Shown in pieces: positions 46,658 to 55,282 of a DNA stretch of 64,000 nucleotides. The translations under genes and the position numbers were made by a program. The number at the start of each line of letters is the position of its first letter. The stretch's first letter is position 1. Source of the stretch: Bacteroidales bacterium (GTDB taxonomy: Bacteria; Bacteroidota; Bacteroidia; Bacteroidales; UBA1715); NCBI GenBank assembly GCA_016714605.1, contig JADKDL010000001.1, forward strand, positions 186,001-250,000, written 5' to 3'. Below the pieces are notes generated by a model, which ran no database searches, had not been told where the DNA came from, and saw nothing but the letters and a program-made list of their open reading frames with translations.

Positions 46658-47189
46658 ATTTCATAGTTTTGCTAATTTTTTCAATAATATTTATTCTTGC
46701 TTTTCTAAGCTGTGACTTTGATGTGTTTTCCGTAATATTTAGTAAATCTGATATTTCTTTATGAGAATAACCTTCTATTGCATATAGGTTAAATACCATT
46801 CTATAACCAGCAGGCAAAGTTTCAATAATGGAATAAACCTGCTCAATGTCAATATCACTTAGATTAGAATCAAACATCGTATTCATTTCAAATTCAGGCA
46901 AATCATCATCATACTTAATTTTATTTCTTGCATTTACATATCTAATTGATTCATTGATAACAATTGTTTTAATCCATTTATTCAAGCTGTTTTCTTCACG
47001 GTATTCAAATTTTTTAATATTATCAAAAACCTTCGTAAATGAAACGATCAAAACATCTTCAACATCATGATGATTGGCTAAAATGCGCATAGATAAATTG
47101 TACATCTGTTTATAGTGTGTATTGAACAATATACCTTGAGCAACCTGATTTCCCGTTTTACAATGTTTTATTACTTCTTTGATTTCCAA
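46644..47189 (-). CDS. ECF-type RNA polymerase sigma factor
   Basis: 181 residues. Region 2: MRILANHHDVEDVLIVSFTK and FDNIKKFEYREENSLNKWIK (-10 melting). Region 4: LPAGYRMVFNLYAIEGYSHK then EISDLLNITENTSKSQLRKA (HTH, about 120-170). This is the Bacteroidota ECF subgroup close to sigma-W/RpoE-like proteins. Regulated by the downstream membrane protein, probably. The gap upstream is occupied by repeat fragments, so the promoter may be within about 100 nt of the ATG. Confidence 0.93.
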   Translation of the reverse strand: MEIKEVIKHCKTGNQVAQGILFNTHYKQMYNLSMRILANHHDVEDVLIVSFTKVFDNIKKFEYREENSLNKWIKTIVINESIRYVNARNKIKYDDDLPEFEMNTMFDSNLSDIDIEQVYSIIETLPAGYRMVFNLYAIEGYSHKEISDLLNITENTSKSQLRKARINIIEKISKTMKYGNS

Positions 47190-47566
47190 TTTCCATTAAT
47201 TTAGGTTGTTTAATTCAAATAACACTTTTTTCTCTTTTGAAGTTGCCTGAGCAAATAAATAAAATTATTTTTGATTGAATTTATTATTATACACAAATAG
47301 AAAATAATATTCTACTACAGCTAATCTCCGCTCATTTGGGGTGTGCTGTGAGTAAAGAGTTTCTTTACATAACTACAATTAAGATGGTTGAATTTCATAG
47401 CGATGAAAATGACTCACCGAAGTCGGTTTACTGGAACAAGCTTCAAACTACAGATTTTTTGTGCATGGTGAGCGATTGTTGTGTGCGAAGGGAAAACAGA
47501 AAAGGCTGAATTAAAATCAGTCAGGTATGGATAAAAGAGATGAGCGAAGCAAACCTTCCGAAGAAG
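47190..47566. other. Gene-free stretch upstream of the sigma operon
   Basis: Contains a short RAYT-1-family end fragment at about 47322-47341 (AATCTCCGCTCATTTGGGG) and no convincing gene. The 64-codon frame at 47414-47608 reads through repeat B2 and is not supported. The rest resembles degenerate repeat or gene debris. Confidence 0.5.
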
Positions 47567-47706
47567 CCCCCGATGGCGCAAACTTGTAGCTCGTGCCGTA
47601 TAAAACAATCATTTACAATTACTTCGTAAGGGGTCCGAGTTACAAACTCGAACCAGCGTTCTATAATCTTGAACTTGCTTTATTTATTAAGCTCAGACCA
47701 TCTAGG
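47567..47706 (+). repeat. Family B repeat, copy B2
   Basis: About 140 bp from CCCCGATGGCG to CCATCTAGGGG, same orientation as B1 and B3; hairpin AACTTGTAGCTCGTGCC with decayed left arm. Ends 9 nt after the stop codon side of the gene at 47716. Confidence 0.85.
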
Positions 47707-47715
47707 GGATTAAAC

Positions 47716-48207
47716 CTATCCTGCAATTTTTTTTAATTTTATATAACTTTTACAGAAATTTATAAATCCACCCTCTTCATTTTCTGGTATTGCATCTTTA
47801 AGATTAAATACTATACCTTGTGTTTTGAAATATGCCATTACAGTATCAGGATGTATAGCATAACCACTAAATGTAATAGCTGAAACATATGGTTCTAAAG
47901 AGTCATACCAATATTCGTAAAAGCAACCTTTTGATAATTTAATCTTTTGCATATCTCTTTTATTCTCTTTTGAATATACAAGTACTGGTTTTCCTTTCTT
48001 ATAACTTAAAAATGTTACTTGAATATTCATTGGCTTATCTCTTGTAATTTTCAATACATATGCATAAGACTTCTTGCAAGTTGTAATCTTGTCACATCTT
48101 CTACTTTCTGTTAACATTAGATAATCGATTCCAACAATAAATATAATTATAAGTGGCAGTATAAGAATGATGATTGTTGTGATTTTTTTTCTTCTCTCTT
48201 TGATCAT
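47716..48207 (-). CDS. Membrane-anchored protein of unknown function
   Basis: 163 residues. Basic N-terminus, one membrane span (about 9-31, IIILILPLIIIFIVGIDYL), then a ~130-residue outward domain with three Cys and strands such as NIQVTFLSYKKGKPVLVYS and YVSAITFSGYAIHPDTVM. No family recognised. The gene is framed by two direct copies of family B (B2 9 nt past its end, B3 40 nt before its start), which could allow excision or transfer as a unit. Confidence 0.7.
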   Translation of the reverse strand: MIKERRKKITTIIILILPLIIIFIVGIDYLMLTESRRCDKITTCKKSYAYVLKITRDKPMNIQVTFLSYKKGKPVLVYSKENKRDMQKIKLSKGCFYEYWYDSLEPYVSAITFSGYAIHPDTVMAYFKTQGIVFNLKDAIPENEEGGFINFCKSYIKLKKIAG

Positions 48208-48247
48208 TAATTAATTCTTTGTAAAATATAATATAAAAATTCCCCCA

Positions 48248-48386
48248 CACCCGATGGCGTGAGCTTGAAGCTCGTGCCGAATAAAACACTTCATTATAAT
48301 GACTTCGTAAGGTCCGAGTTACAAACTCGAACCAGCGTTCTATAATCTTGAACTTGCTTTATTCATTAAGCTCAGACCATCTAGGG
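48248..48386 (+). repeat. Family B repeat, copy B3
   Basis: From CACCCGATGGCGTGAGCTTG to CATCTAGGGT. Its hairpin GAGCTTGAAGCTC keeps pairing relative to B1. It abuts the RAYT-1 family fragment A4 directly, as B1 abuts A5. Confidence 0.88.
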
Positions 48387-48545
48387 TACCTTTTTGCACC
48401 CATAAAAATAAATGTAATCATTCACATTGAATTTTTTGCATTGCTTATTTTGCCGAGCTACAAGCCCTTCTTTTCTAGTAAAATACTTTAATTCAATAAT
48501 TTGGGTTGCAACCACGAAGTGCTCAGCGAAGCCAAATTAACGGTG
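48386..48545 (-). repeat. RAYT-1 element left-end fragment (A4)
   Basis: Read on the minus strand: CACCGTTAATTTGG, the hairpin with a 22-nt insertion (CTTCGCTGAGCACTTCGTGG), ATTATTGAATTAAAGTATTT, GGGCTTGTAGCTC, then TTTATGGGTGCAAAAAGGTA, which equals the first codons of the transposase. The element is cut off there and joined to B3. Its outer end supplies the last two codons and the stop of the gene at 48537. Confidence 0.8.
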
Positions 48546-48998
48546 CAAAAAATATTTTGCTCTACTTTTAATCATATCGTTCATTCCTTCTTCTGCATAT
48601 CTTTTTAGATATTTTTCTTTATCTAGCAAACAAGAAGATTTTATCCTAGGAATAAATTGTAGCTGTACATCAATATTATTAAAGTCAAATGATGCTTCGA
48701 CAACAATTTGAAGTTCATTATTTTTTAATATATTAAATAAAATATCTGCAAAACCCTCACTTTCATTATCAATAGCAATCGATAATAAAATTTCTTCTGT
48801 AAACTCTCTAATGCTAAAATTATTCATATTTTTTATATCTGACTTAAAGGCATCTTCCAGTTTATCCCAAAAAGGATAGTCAGTTTCCCATTCTGCAGAT
48901 TTTTTATTTATTAATTTAAAATCTTGACTCATATAGTCATATTTTGTTAAACATGACCATTCCCAAAATTTTTTCAACTCTACACTTATTTTTCTCAT
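48537..48998 (-). CDS. Small cytosolic protein of unknown function, C-terminus inside a repeat
   Basis: 153 residues, no signal or membrane span, acidic and helical (MRKISVELKKFWEWSCLTKY; FTEEILLSIAIDNESEGFAD; EGMNDMIKSRAKYF). Size and composition recall immunity or SMI1-like proteins, but no motif supports that. The final codons CAC CGT TAA belong to the outer end of repeat fragment A4, so the original C-terminus was probably replaced when the element arrived. Confidence 0.6.
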   Translation of the reverse strand: MRKISVELKKFWEWSCLTKYDYMSQDFKLINKKSAEWETDYPFWDKLEDAFKSDIKNMNNFSIREFTEEILLSIAIDNESEGFADILFNILKNNELQIVVEASFDFNNIDVQLQFIPRIKSSCLLDKEKYLKRYAEEGMNDMIKSRAKYFLHR

Positions 48999-49048
48999 CT
49001 TTATGGATTTGGTAACAAAGGAATAAAATGAGCAAGTCCATTTTCTTG

Positions 49049-49318
49049 CCCACTCGTTAGGGTTTGCAACCCCAACGCTATTCTATTAGAGATAAAGTAG
49101 TGCTTGTAGCACGGCAATAAAACAGATCAATTAAATTCTACTTCTCAAATATAATAAATTTCTATAATATTTTTCTTAAAGCATTATATTATATAACATG
49201 TTGTACCTTTTGTAACCATAAAACAAATGTAAACATTCACATTGAATTTTTTGCATTGCTTATTTTGCTGGGCTAGAAGCTCTTCTTTACTAGTAAAATA
49301 CTTTAATTCAATAATTTT
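49049..49318 (-). mobile_element. Non-autonomous RAYT-1 derivative (A3)
   Basis: About 270 bp. Minus-strand reading: GAATTAAAGTATTTTACTAG, AGAAGAGCTTCTAGCCCAGC, then GTTTTATGGTTACAAAAGGT ACAACATGTTATA (transposase start), a junction, AAATATTATAGAAATTTATTATATTTGAG (transposase end), CCGTGCTACAAGCACTACTT, and the right-end hairpin GGGGTTGCAAACCC. It lacks the outermost left hairpin. Nearly all of the transposase (about 500 bp) is missing. Confidence 0.85.
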
Positions 49319-49336
49319 CAATTAACTACCATTTAT

Positions 49337-49524
49337 CTGAGGTAGAGAAAATTTATTAATTTTCTACCTCAGATACTGCGAACTACTATTCACACCTTAG
49401 ATTGCATAATTTGTAACTTGTGCCAAATAAAACAACCAAATACATTTACTTTGTAAACTATGAGTGTAAAACTCGTCTTTAGCTTTCTAGAATCTTGTAC
49501 TTGCATTTTTCATTTACTCAGACA
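49337..49524 (+). repeat. Palindrome P variant plus degenerate family B copy (B4)
   Basis: 49337-49372 is an inverted repeat CTGAGGTAG...CTACCTCAG around AATTTATTAATT. It is followed at 49391-49524 by a decayed family B copy (TTTGTAACTTGTGCCAAATA AAACAACC; ...CTCAGACAATAGCGG). The order P then B is the same as at 44707-44874. Confidence 0.6.
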
Positions 49525-49536
49525 ATAGCGGATAAC

Positions 49537-50160
49537 TTATTGTTTGAAAATTTCGTGATTTTCTGTTCCTGTAGTATGGAAACGTTTAATGCTTTCTTGG
49601 CTAATTTTGGAACTAAAGGATTGCAATTCTTCGGTGGAATTGAACAATAAGTAAAATCCTTTGCTTTTTATGTTCTTATTTGTTTCTGATACGAGTTCCT
49701 CAGTATTTTCTATAATCAACAGATGTTTTCCGTCTATAATTTTAAAGCGGGCTTTTAGTTCAACAGAAGTATCAAAAAATCTATTCTCTTCAAAAATAAA
49801 TGAAGCATCTATATCTATTTTATCAATTACAATATCTTTATTTAATTCTGTAATATTATTAGTTTTTGCTGCATCAGACCATTTAGAGTATATGGCTTCG
49901 GCAGTGTCAATGATTGCCCGAAACGTTGTGAGGTTGTCTCTTTTTATGATGAGCAATACTTCGTTCACCAGCTTATCAATGGAGTGAGCCTGTATGTAAA
50001 GGTTAAAATCGCCATTGCTTTTTCGTTCACTTGCTTTAATATCAAGTGTTTTTCCAAAATGGTTCATTGTGAATGTGTCCATTTTCTTTTGAGCATTGGC
50101 AGCAGAACATGTAAATGCAATAATACTTATTGTAATTATAAACGAGCGAAATTGAAACAT
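49537..50160 (-). CDS. Small exported protein, function unknown
   Basis: 207 residues with a signal peptide (about 1-23, ending ANAQ). The mature part has strands ALDIKASERKSNGDFNLYIQ-like (LDIKASERKSNGDFNLYIQA), a helix DNLTTFRAIIDTAEAIYSKW and KIIDGKHLLIIENTEELVSE. No known motif. The gene starts 160 nt before family C copy C2, and ends 13 nt from the degenerate B4 copy. Confidence 0.75.
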   Translation of the reverse strand: MFQFRSFIITISIIAFTCSAANAQKKMDTFTMNHFGKTLDIKASERKSNGDFNLYIQAHSIDKLVNEVLLIIKRDNLTTFRAIIDTAEAIYSKWSDAAKTNNITELNKDIVIDKIDIDASFIFEENRFFDTSVELKARFKIIDGKHLLIIENTEELVSETNKNIKSKGFYLLFNSTEELQSFSSKISQESIKRFHTTGTENHEIFKQ

Positions 50161-50319
50161 AGTCTTGATGTTTAATGGATTTATAAAATTATCATTACCT
50201 AAGATAAGAAAAAAATTGCAAACAATATACTTCTCAATAGAATAACTAAAATTACATATCTATTTTTCATGTTGCTCAGACCTTCAAAGAAGCTTTTAGT
50301 CCTCAGTTTATACCTAACT
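50161..50319. other. Short gap before family C copy C2
   Basis: AT-rich, probably carrying the promoter of the exported-protein gene to its left. No structure seen. Confidence 0.3.
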
Positions 50320-50611
50320 CAGATATTGTACAATGCGATGAATTACAGAATTAACCATAATCTACCATTTTGCTACGTAAAGAAAATACATGAATTTTCT
50401 CTACAGTGTCAAATCAAAGTATGGGTGTAGCCCTAATATATTAGCTGATAATCAATTAAATTGAAAATTATTGAAATGCAGATAAGTATGCTAGAAGTAA
50501 ACATTTAACATAAAATAAAATAACCTAGAAAAAAAAAACGCCAGTGAAGACACTGACGTTTTAAAAAAATCATACAAATCTTTTAATCCTATAAACCCTG
50601 ATTCATACAAT
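50320..50611 (-). repeat. Family C repeat, full copy in opposite orientation (C2)
   Basis: Matches C1 (33392-33682) along ~290 bp when reversed. The terminator-like hairpin is at 50537-50560 with an A-run (T-run on the minus strand); palindrome P variant at 50377-50404; the CATACTTTGATTTGACAC motif at about 50404-50423. The hairpin loop differs (GTGAAGACAC against GTGAATTCAC) while the stem is kept. Confidence 0.85.
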
Positions 50612-50624
50612 TATTTAATGCTAA

Positions 50625-50670
50625 TAGTCTAATTTATAGATTGTAGTCTAATTTATAGATTGTAGTCTAA
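50625..50670. repeat. Short tandem repeat (19-bp unit)
   Basis: TAGTCTAATTTATAGATTG at 50625-50643 and 50644-50662, then a partial third unit. It lies just before the end of the FISUMP gene. Confidence 0.85.
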
Positions 50671-50715
50671 TGAAATATGTTAGACTATAGGCAGCCTGAG
50701 CAGAACTGAGTATGC

Positions 50716-52458
50716 TTAATCCTTTATGCATCTTACAGTAGATCCATAATTTTTAAAGGGAACGCTCATAGAACTTGCTTGTGGATAATCACAAGTGAAA
50801 TTGAAGTATGCTGGATTCGTATTATCTAGTTCAATGCTCCAGAAAAATCCTCCTCCCCCAAAAGCAAAGAAAGTTCCATCTGTGCCACGGCCTCCAGTAG
50901 GAAGAGCTGTAAAACCATATTTGTTTGTAACATCAGAATTAGGGAAATTCCATTCTGAATTTCCTGCCTGTTTTAACATATTCGCTGACTCCAGTTTCCC
51001 AACCTCTAAAAATAATGCCGTCCAATCGGCCTCTGTTGGAATATGCCAACCCGATGGGCAAAGTTTTCCAGTTTCTACAGCATACAAATTATACATATAT
51101 CCATAACCTTTTTTTAATAGCTCAAGATCATTGTTAATTGATGAGTATGCCGAAGATGTCTGATTTTTCCATACAGTATTATCTTCAATGTTTGGTAATA
51201 CTGTATTATCATTTAATGATGTTGTTTTAAGATTTTCTGCCATCCAAATCTGATTCCCAATCTTTATAGTTTGGTAAACATTTCCATAAATATCAGTTAT
51301 TGATCCGGAAGTGCCATCATTAGGAGTTAAAAAACTGACCTGATTCCCATATGCAATTCCTTTATTATTTATGGCATAAGCTCTTACATAATATGTTGTA
51401 TTTGCTTTCAGACCATTAATTGAGCTAACATAACTTGTATTTTCTGTTTTATCAATTGATTTTCCAATATTATTTTCGATTGTCGGATTTTCTGTGTCAG
51501 ACCAAACCAACCCCATTGTTATAATTACAGATTTTCCATTATCTGTAATATTTCCACCTGAGACAGCGGTTATTTCTGTTATATATGATATTGGTTTTGT
51601 TTCAATAGTAGCTATTGAAAATTCTCTATTGGCTACACTTATTCCAGGGATAATAAGCCATTGGTCATTTCCTAAGAATAATGTATCGCCCCACTTTGAA
51701 GCTTTTATTTGCACATAAGCTTTTGTAACGGCATCTTGACTATCTGTGGGATTTGCAATATTTTTTATTTGTTTACCTCCTCCATCATTATTTTTATTTA
51801 ATATAACTGATAATGTTTGATTATCAGTTTGTGTTGAAATATATCCGGCATCATTATTTAATTCACTTAGATTTTTAGGTATATCAGTCGTTTTTGCAAA
51901 TTCATTTTTATCAGGAATCTCACTACGAAGTATGCTAATAGAATCTTGCAATGCAATTTTTGTAGCTAAACCACTTAGGTCGCAATTGTTTTTATTCCAC
52001 CTAATTGTATCTTCTTGTGTTATAGATTTTGCTATTTGCAGATTTACATCACTTACTGAACTTGCAACATCTGCATGTAGAGCAAATGGAACGCTAAGCA
52101 GTTGATTTACACTATTAATAGAGTAATTTGTTTTTCCAAGGGGGTCAATTTCTGTTTTTATAAAATATGGTCCCATAGCCCAATCAATATTAGAAAAGTT
52201 ATCGCTTGTAATTCCATTGCCTATTTCAATACTAACAAGACCATTTATGTTTGTTTTTGGGTTTTGTGTTTCAATATAAACCACTTTACCATCAATACTT
52301 GTCTGCAAAATGCTTATTTGCATTCCAACAATTGTATTTGTAACTAATTCATTATTTGCTAATCTTATAACTGCTTGATAACTCAATTTTTGAGGTGACT
52401 GAGCGAATATAATTATTGAAAATAATACTGCAATGAAAAATATATATACTTTTTTCAT
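50716..52458 (-). CDS. Exported protein with C-terminal FISUMP domain
   Basis: 580 residues. Signal peptide (MKKVYIFFIAVLFSIIIFAQS). N-terminal ~150 residues (SPQKLSYQAVIRLANNELVT, VYIETQNPKTNINGLVSIEI) are a common Bacteroidota surface-protein leader. A short coiled region and a fibronectin-like unit (TYYVRAYAINNKGIAYGNQV) follow. The last ~190 residues are the FISUMP domain: DIYGNVYQTIKIGNQIWMAE, NLKTTSLNDN, LCPSGWHIPTEADWTALF, GFTALPTGGRG, STVRCIKD. Probably an adhesin-like surface protein; T9SS domain not evident. Confidence 0.88.
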   Translation of the reverse strand: MKKVYIFFIAVLFSIIIFAQSPQKLSYQAVIRLANNELVTNTIVGMQISILQTSIDGKVVYIETQNPKTNINGLVSIEIGNGITSDNFSNIDWAMGPYFIKTEIDPLGKTNYSINSVNQLLSVPFALHADVASSVSDVNLQIAKSITQEDTIRWNKNNCDLSGLATKIALQDSISILRSEIPDKNEFAKTTDIPKNLSELNNDAGYISTQTDNQTLSVILNKNNDGGGKQIKNIANPTDSQDAVTKAYVQIKASKWGDTLFLGNDQWLIIPGISVANREFSIATIETKPISYITEITAVSGGNITDNGKSVIITMGLVWSDTENPTIENNIGKSIDKTENTSYVSSINGLKANTTYYVRAYAINNKGIAYGNQVSFLTPNDGTSGSITDIYGNVYQTIKIGNQIWMAENLKTTSLNDNTVLPNIEDNTVWKNQTSSAYSSINNDLELLKKGYGYMYNLYAVETGKLCPSGWHIPTEADWTALFLEVGKLESANMLKQAGNSEWNFPNSDVTNKYGFTALPTGGRGTDGTFFAFGGGGFFWSIELDNTNPAYFNFTCDYPQASSMSVPFKNYGSTVRCIKD

Positions 52459-52618
52459 GTTTAATTTTTTTATTGAAATTTATAAACTAAGTTTTTAAAT
52501 CAAAATGGCTTTTTATTATTATTAATGCAATTATACAATGTTTCTTTTTTAATTTTCTTTTTTTTAGTTATTGTTTTAATTGTTATTTGATTGGTTTAGA
52601 AGTATCCATTATAGCAAA
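52459..52618. other. Upstream region of the FISUMP gene
   Basis: AT-rich, T-run at 52556-52568; presumably holds the gene's promoter. No box matching TAnnTTTG was found on the minus strand. Confidence 0.3.
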
Positions 52619-52927
52619 CCCCCGCTCGATAGGGTTTGCAACCCAAACGCTATTCTATTAGAGATAAAGTAGTGCTTGTAGCACGGCAATAAAACGTATA
52701 AACTAACTTCTACAACTCAAATATAGTCAATTTCTAAAATATTTTCTATCAAAGAATTTAATCTTATAACTTGTTGTACATTTTATGCCTATAAAACAAA
52801 TGTAATAATTCTCTTTGAATTATTTGCATTGCTTATTTTGCCTGGCTACAAGCCCTTCTTTTCTAGTAAAATACTTTAATTCAATAATTTGAGTTGCAAC
52901 CACTAAGCTAAACCCAAATTAGCGGTG
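52619..52927 (-). mobile_element. Non-autonomous RAYT-1 derivative (A2)
   Basis: About 309 bp with both ends. Minus strand: CACCGCTAATTTGGGTTTAG, hairpin insertion, AATTATTGAATTAAAGTATT, AAGGGCTTGTAGCC, TTTGTTTTATAGGCATAAAA TGTACAACAAGTTATAAGAT (start of the transposase region), junction, GAAAATATTTTAGAAATTGA CTATATTTGAGTTGTAGAA (identical to the RAYT-1 3' end), CCGTGCTACAAGCAC, GGGTTGCAAACCC, CGAGCGGGG. So it is an internal deletion of the element at 32013-32794, a MITE-like copy. Confidence 0.9.
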
Positions 52928-53121
52928 ATTTTAATTTTCGACAAAGTTGAGGTTTTATCTTTAATTCTATTAACGAAAAGTTTTGTAGTTGTACTTACTG
53001 ATTAGAAACACTTTTTATCTTACCCTTTTGAAAGATTATTTCATGAAAGTTTTATCTTACAAAAAACCTGCATAAAATATATTATTTAATTCTCAATTAA
53101 TCATTAAATTGTAATACGTCA
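52928..53121. other. Gap between the A2 element and the cupin gene
   Basis: AT-rich, no structure or gene seen. Confidence 0.3.
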
Positions 53122-53457
53122 CTATTGTTTTATAAGCGTTAGTAGCATTTTGAATTTTTCAATCGCTTTAACTGAATGAGGCACACTTGCCGGCATTATT
53201 ATAGATTCGTTGGTATTTAACACATATTCTTTTCCGGCTATAATTATACAACCAATACCTTCAATAACCTGTAGAAACGCGTTAAAAGGGGCTGTATGTT
53301 CACTTAAGAATTGATCTTTATCAAATGAGAATAGACTTACGTTTCCGTTCTTTTCTTTCACTATTGTTTTACTTACTATTCCTCCTGCGGCATAATCAAT
53401 TTTTTTTGCCAAATTATTTATCTGCGAATGGGTTATTATATCTAGTTCCATATTCAT
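53122..53457 (-). CDS. Small cupin-domain protein
   Basis: 111 residues, single beta-barrel cupin. Seen: SLFSFDKDQFLSEHTAPFNA with the first metal-binding His, VIEGIGCIIIAGKEYVLNTN, then ESIIMPASVPHSVKAIEKFK with the second His. Compact size fits regulatory or binding cupins. It lies 154 nt downstream of hcp on the same strand; together with hcp it may form part of a nitrosative/oxidative stress response. No ligand can be named. Confidence 0.88.
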   Translation of the reverse strand: MNMELDIITHSQINNLAKKIDYAAGGIVSKTIVKEKNGNVSLFSFDKDQFLSEHTAPFNAFLQVIEGIGCIIIAGKEYVLNTNESIIMPASVPHSVKAIEKFKMLLTLIKQ

Positions 53458-53610
53458 AATGTTTAAAATACTTGTTTACAATGTTTTCTTTCCTACAAAT
53501 TCACCTGTGAAGTAGGTAAAATTAGCCATCTCTAAAATCTACAAATTTCAAAGCTTGTATAGTGCTGAAAAATATAGTTTTTAGAGATGGCCTTATATTA
53601 AATGAATTAA

Positions 53611-55257
53611 TTATAATGCCATTGATTTAACATCTTCATCAACGGTTGAGATTCCTTTAATTCCGAAATTTTCAACCAGAATTTTTGCAACATTTGGCGA
53701 TAAAAATGCCGGTAATGTAGGTCCTAAGTGTATATCTTTTACTCCTAAATAAAGCAAAGCAAGTAATACGATAACAGCCTTTTGTTCATACCATGCTATG
53801 TTGTAGCTTATTGGTAAATCATTAATGTCATTCAGTTCAAATACTTCTTTAAGTTTCAGTGCTATAACTGCAAGAGAATACGAGTCGTTACATTGTCCGG
53901 CATCAAGTACTCTAGGTATGCCGCCTATATCGCCAAGCGGTAGTTTATTGTAACGGTATTTGGCACAACCTGCTGTAAGAATTATAGTATTTTGTGGTAA
54001 TGCCGATGCAAATTGAGTATAATAGTCTCTATTTTTCATTCTGCCATCGCATCCGGCCATAACTAAAAATTTCTTGATAGCGCCTGATTTAACCGCAGCA
54101 ACCACTTTGTCGGCCAATTGTAATACTTGATTATGTGCAAAACCACCAATTATTTCACCTGTTTCAATCTGGGTAGGAGCAGGCAATAATTTAGCATGTT
54201 CTATAATGGCAGAAAAGTCTTTGGTAGCCCCATCTTTTCTGTCGCCTATATGTTTGCAGCCTGGGAAACCCGATGCTCCGGTTGTATATATTCTATCAAT
54301 ATGATGTTTTCTAGGCGGAACAATACAATTGGTTGTAAATAATATAGGACCGTTGAACGTTTCAAATTCTTCGTTTTGTTTCCACCATGCATTTCCATAG
54401 TTACCTACAAAATGACTGTACTTTTTAAATGCCGGATAGTAATGTGCCGGAAGCATTTCGCTATGTGTATAAACATCTACTCCGGTGTTTTCAGTCTGTT
54501 TCAAAAGCTCTTCAATATCTTTCAAATCATGACCGCTGATAAGAATTGCTGGTTTGTTTCTTACACCAATATTTACTTTTGTCATTTCCGGATTTCCGTA
54601 ACTCTCTGTATTAGCTTTATCGAGCAGAGCCATTACATCTACACCAAATTTTCCACATTCAAGTACCATTGCAACAAGTTCATCGGCAGGTGCATTGTTG
54701 TCTAATGTTTTATTTAATGCCTTGTGCATAAAATCGAAAACATTCTGATCTTTATATCCTAGATTGAAAGCATGTTCGGCATAAGCTGCCATACCTTTTA
54801 CTCCAAATACCAACAATGATTTTAGCGATCTTATATCTTCGTTTTTTTCGTTCAAATAGCCAACTTCAGTACTTTTAGCTATTAATTGAACTAAATCTGT
54901 AGATTTCCATGTTACATTCTCTGGTAATGACTGCGGAACATCTACCTTATTGTCTTTTAGAATTGCCAATGTTTCGGCAATTACATCATAACCTTTTATA
55001 ATTTTTTCAACTATTTTTGAATCGTCAAAATTAGCGTTCGTTATGGTTATGAATAAAGCTTCAAATACATATTTATCTGCATTTGGGGTTTTTACTGCGT
55101 TTTTTTGAGCCAAATAAGCGTAAAAAGATACACCTTTTGCTGTAAATAATAGTAAGTCTTGAAGATTTGATACTTTATCGTTTTTTCCACAAACTCCAAC
55201 TATTGAGCATCCAACTCCTTTTGATGCTTCTTGACATTGATAACAGAACATACTCAT
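53611..55257 (-). CDS. hcp: Hydroxylamine reductase (hybrid-cluster protein)
   Basis: 548 residues (E. coli Hcp 550). N-terminal cluster ligands Cys5, Cys8, Cys17 and Cys23 in the spacing Cx2C-x8-C-x5-C mark the class I [4Fe-4S] form of anaerobes. The hybrid-cluster ligands are visible: ISGHD (His), the Glu of [20 protein letters not shown] (Cys), [10 protein letters not shown] (Cys), [10 protein letters not shown] (Cys), [10 protein letters not shown] (Cys) and a Glu/Lys region near the end. Hcp reduces NO or hydroxylamine in nitrosative stress. The MSM start is taken; Met3 is an alternative. A CRP/FNR-type operator lies upstream. Confidence 0.97.
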   Translation of the reverse strand: MSMFCYQCQEASKGVGCSIVGVCGKNDKVSNLQDLLLFTAKGVSFYAYLAQKNAVKTPNADKYVFEALFITITNANFDDSKIVEKIIKGYDVIAETLAILKDNKVDVPQSLPENVTWKSTDLVQLIAKSTEVGYLNEKNEDIRSLKSLLVFGVKGMAAYAEHAFNLGYKDQNVFDFMHKALNKTLDNNAPADELVAMVLECGKFGVDVMALLDKANTESYGNPEMTKVNIGVRNKPAILISGHDLKDIEELLKQTENTGVDVYTHSEMLPAHYYPAFKKYSHFVGNYGNAWWKQNEEFETFNGPILFTTNCIVPPRKHHIDRIYTTGASGFPGCKHIGDRKDGATKDFSAIIEHAKLLPAPTQIETGEIIGGFAHNQVLQLADKVVAAVKSGAIKKFLVMAGCDGRMKNRDYYTQFASALPQNTIILTAGCAKYRYNKLPLGDIGGIPRVLDAGQCNDSYSLAVIALKLKEVFELNDINDLPISYNIAWYEQKAVIVLLALLYLGVKDIHLGPTLPAFLSPNVAKILVENFGIKGISTVDEDVKSMAL

Positions 55258-55282
55258 ATATAGATTGTTTTTAAATTTTGAA

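Noticed and set aside
47414..47608. 64-codon minus-strand frame
   Set aside because: Its N-terminal part (FYTARATSLRHRG) is the translation of repeat B2 and a similar text appears from B3 (48101-48289); it is repeat-derived, not a gene.
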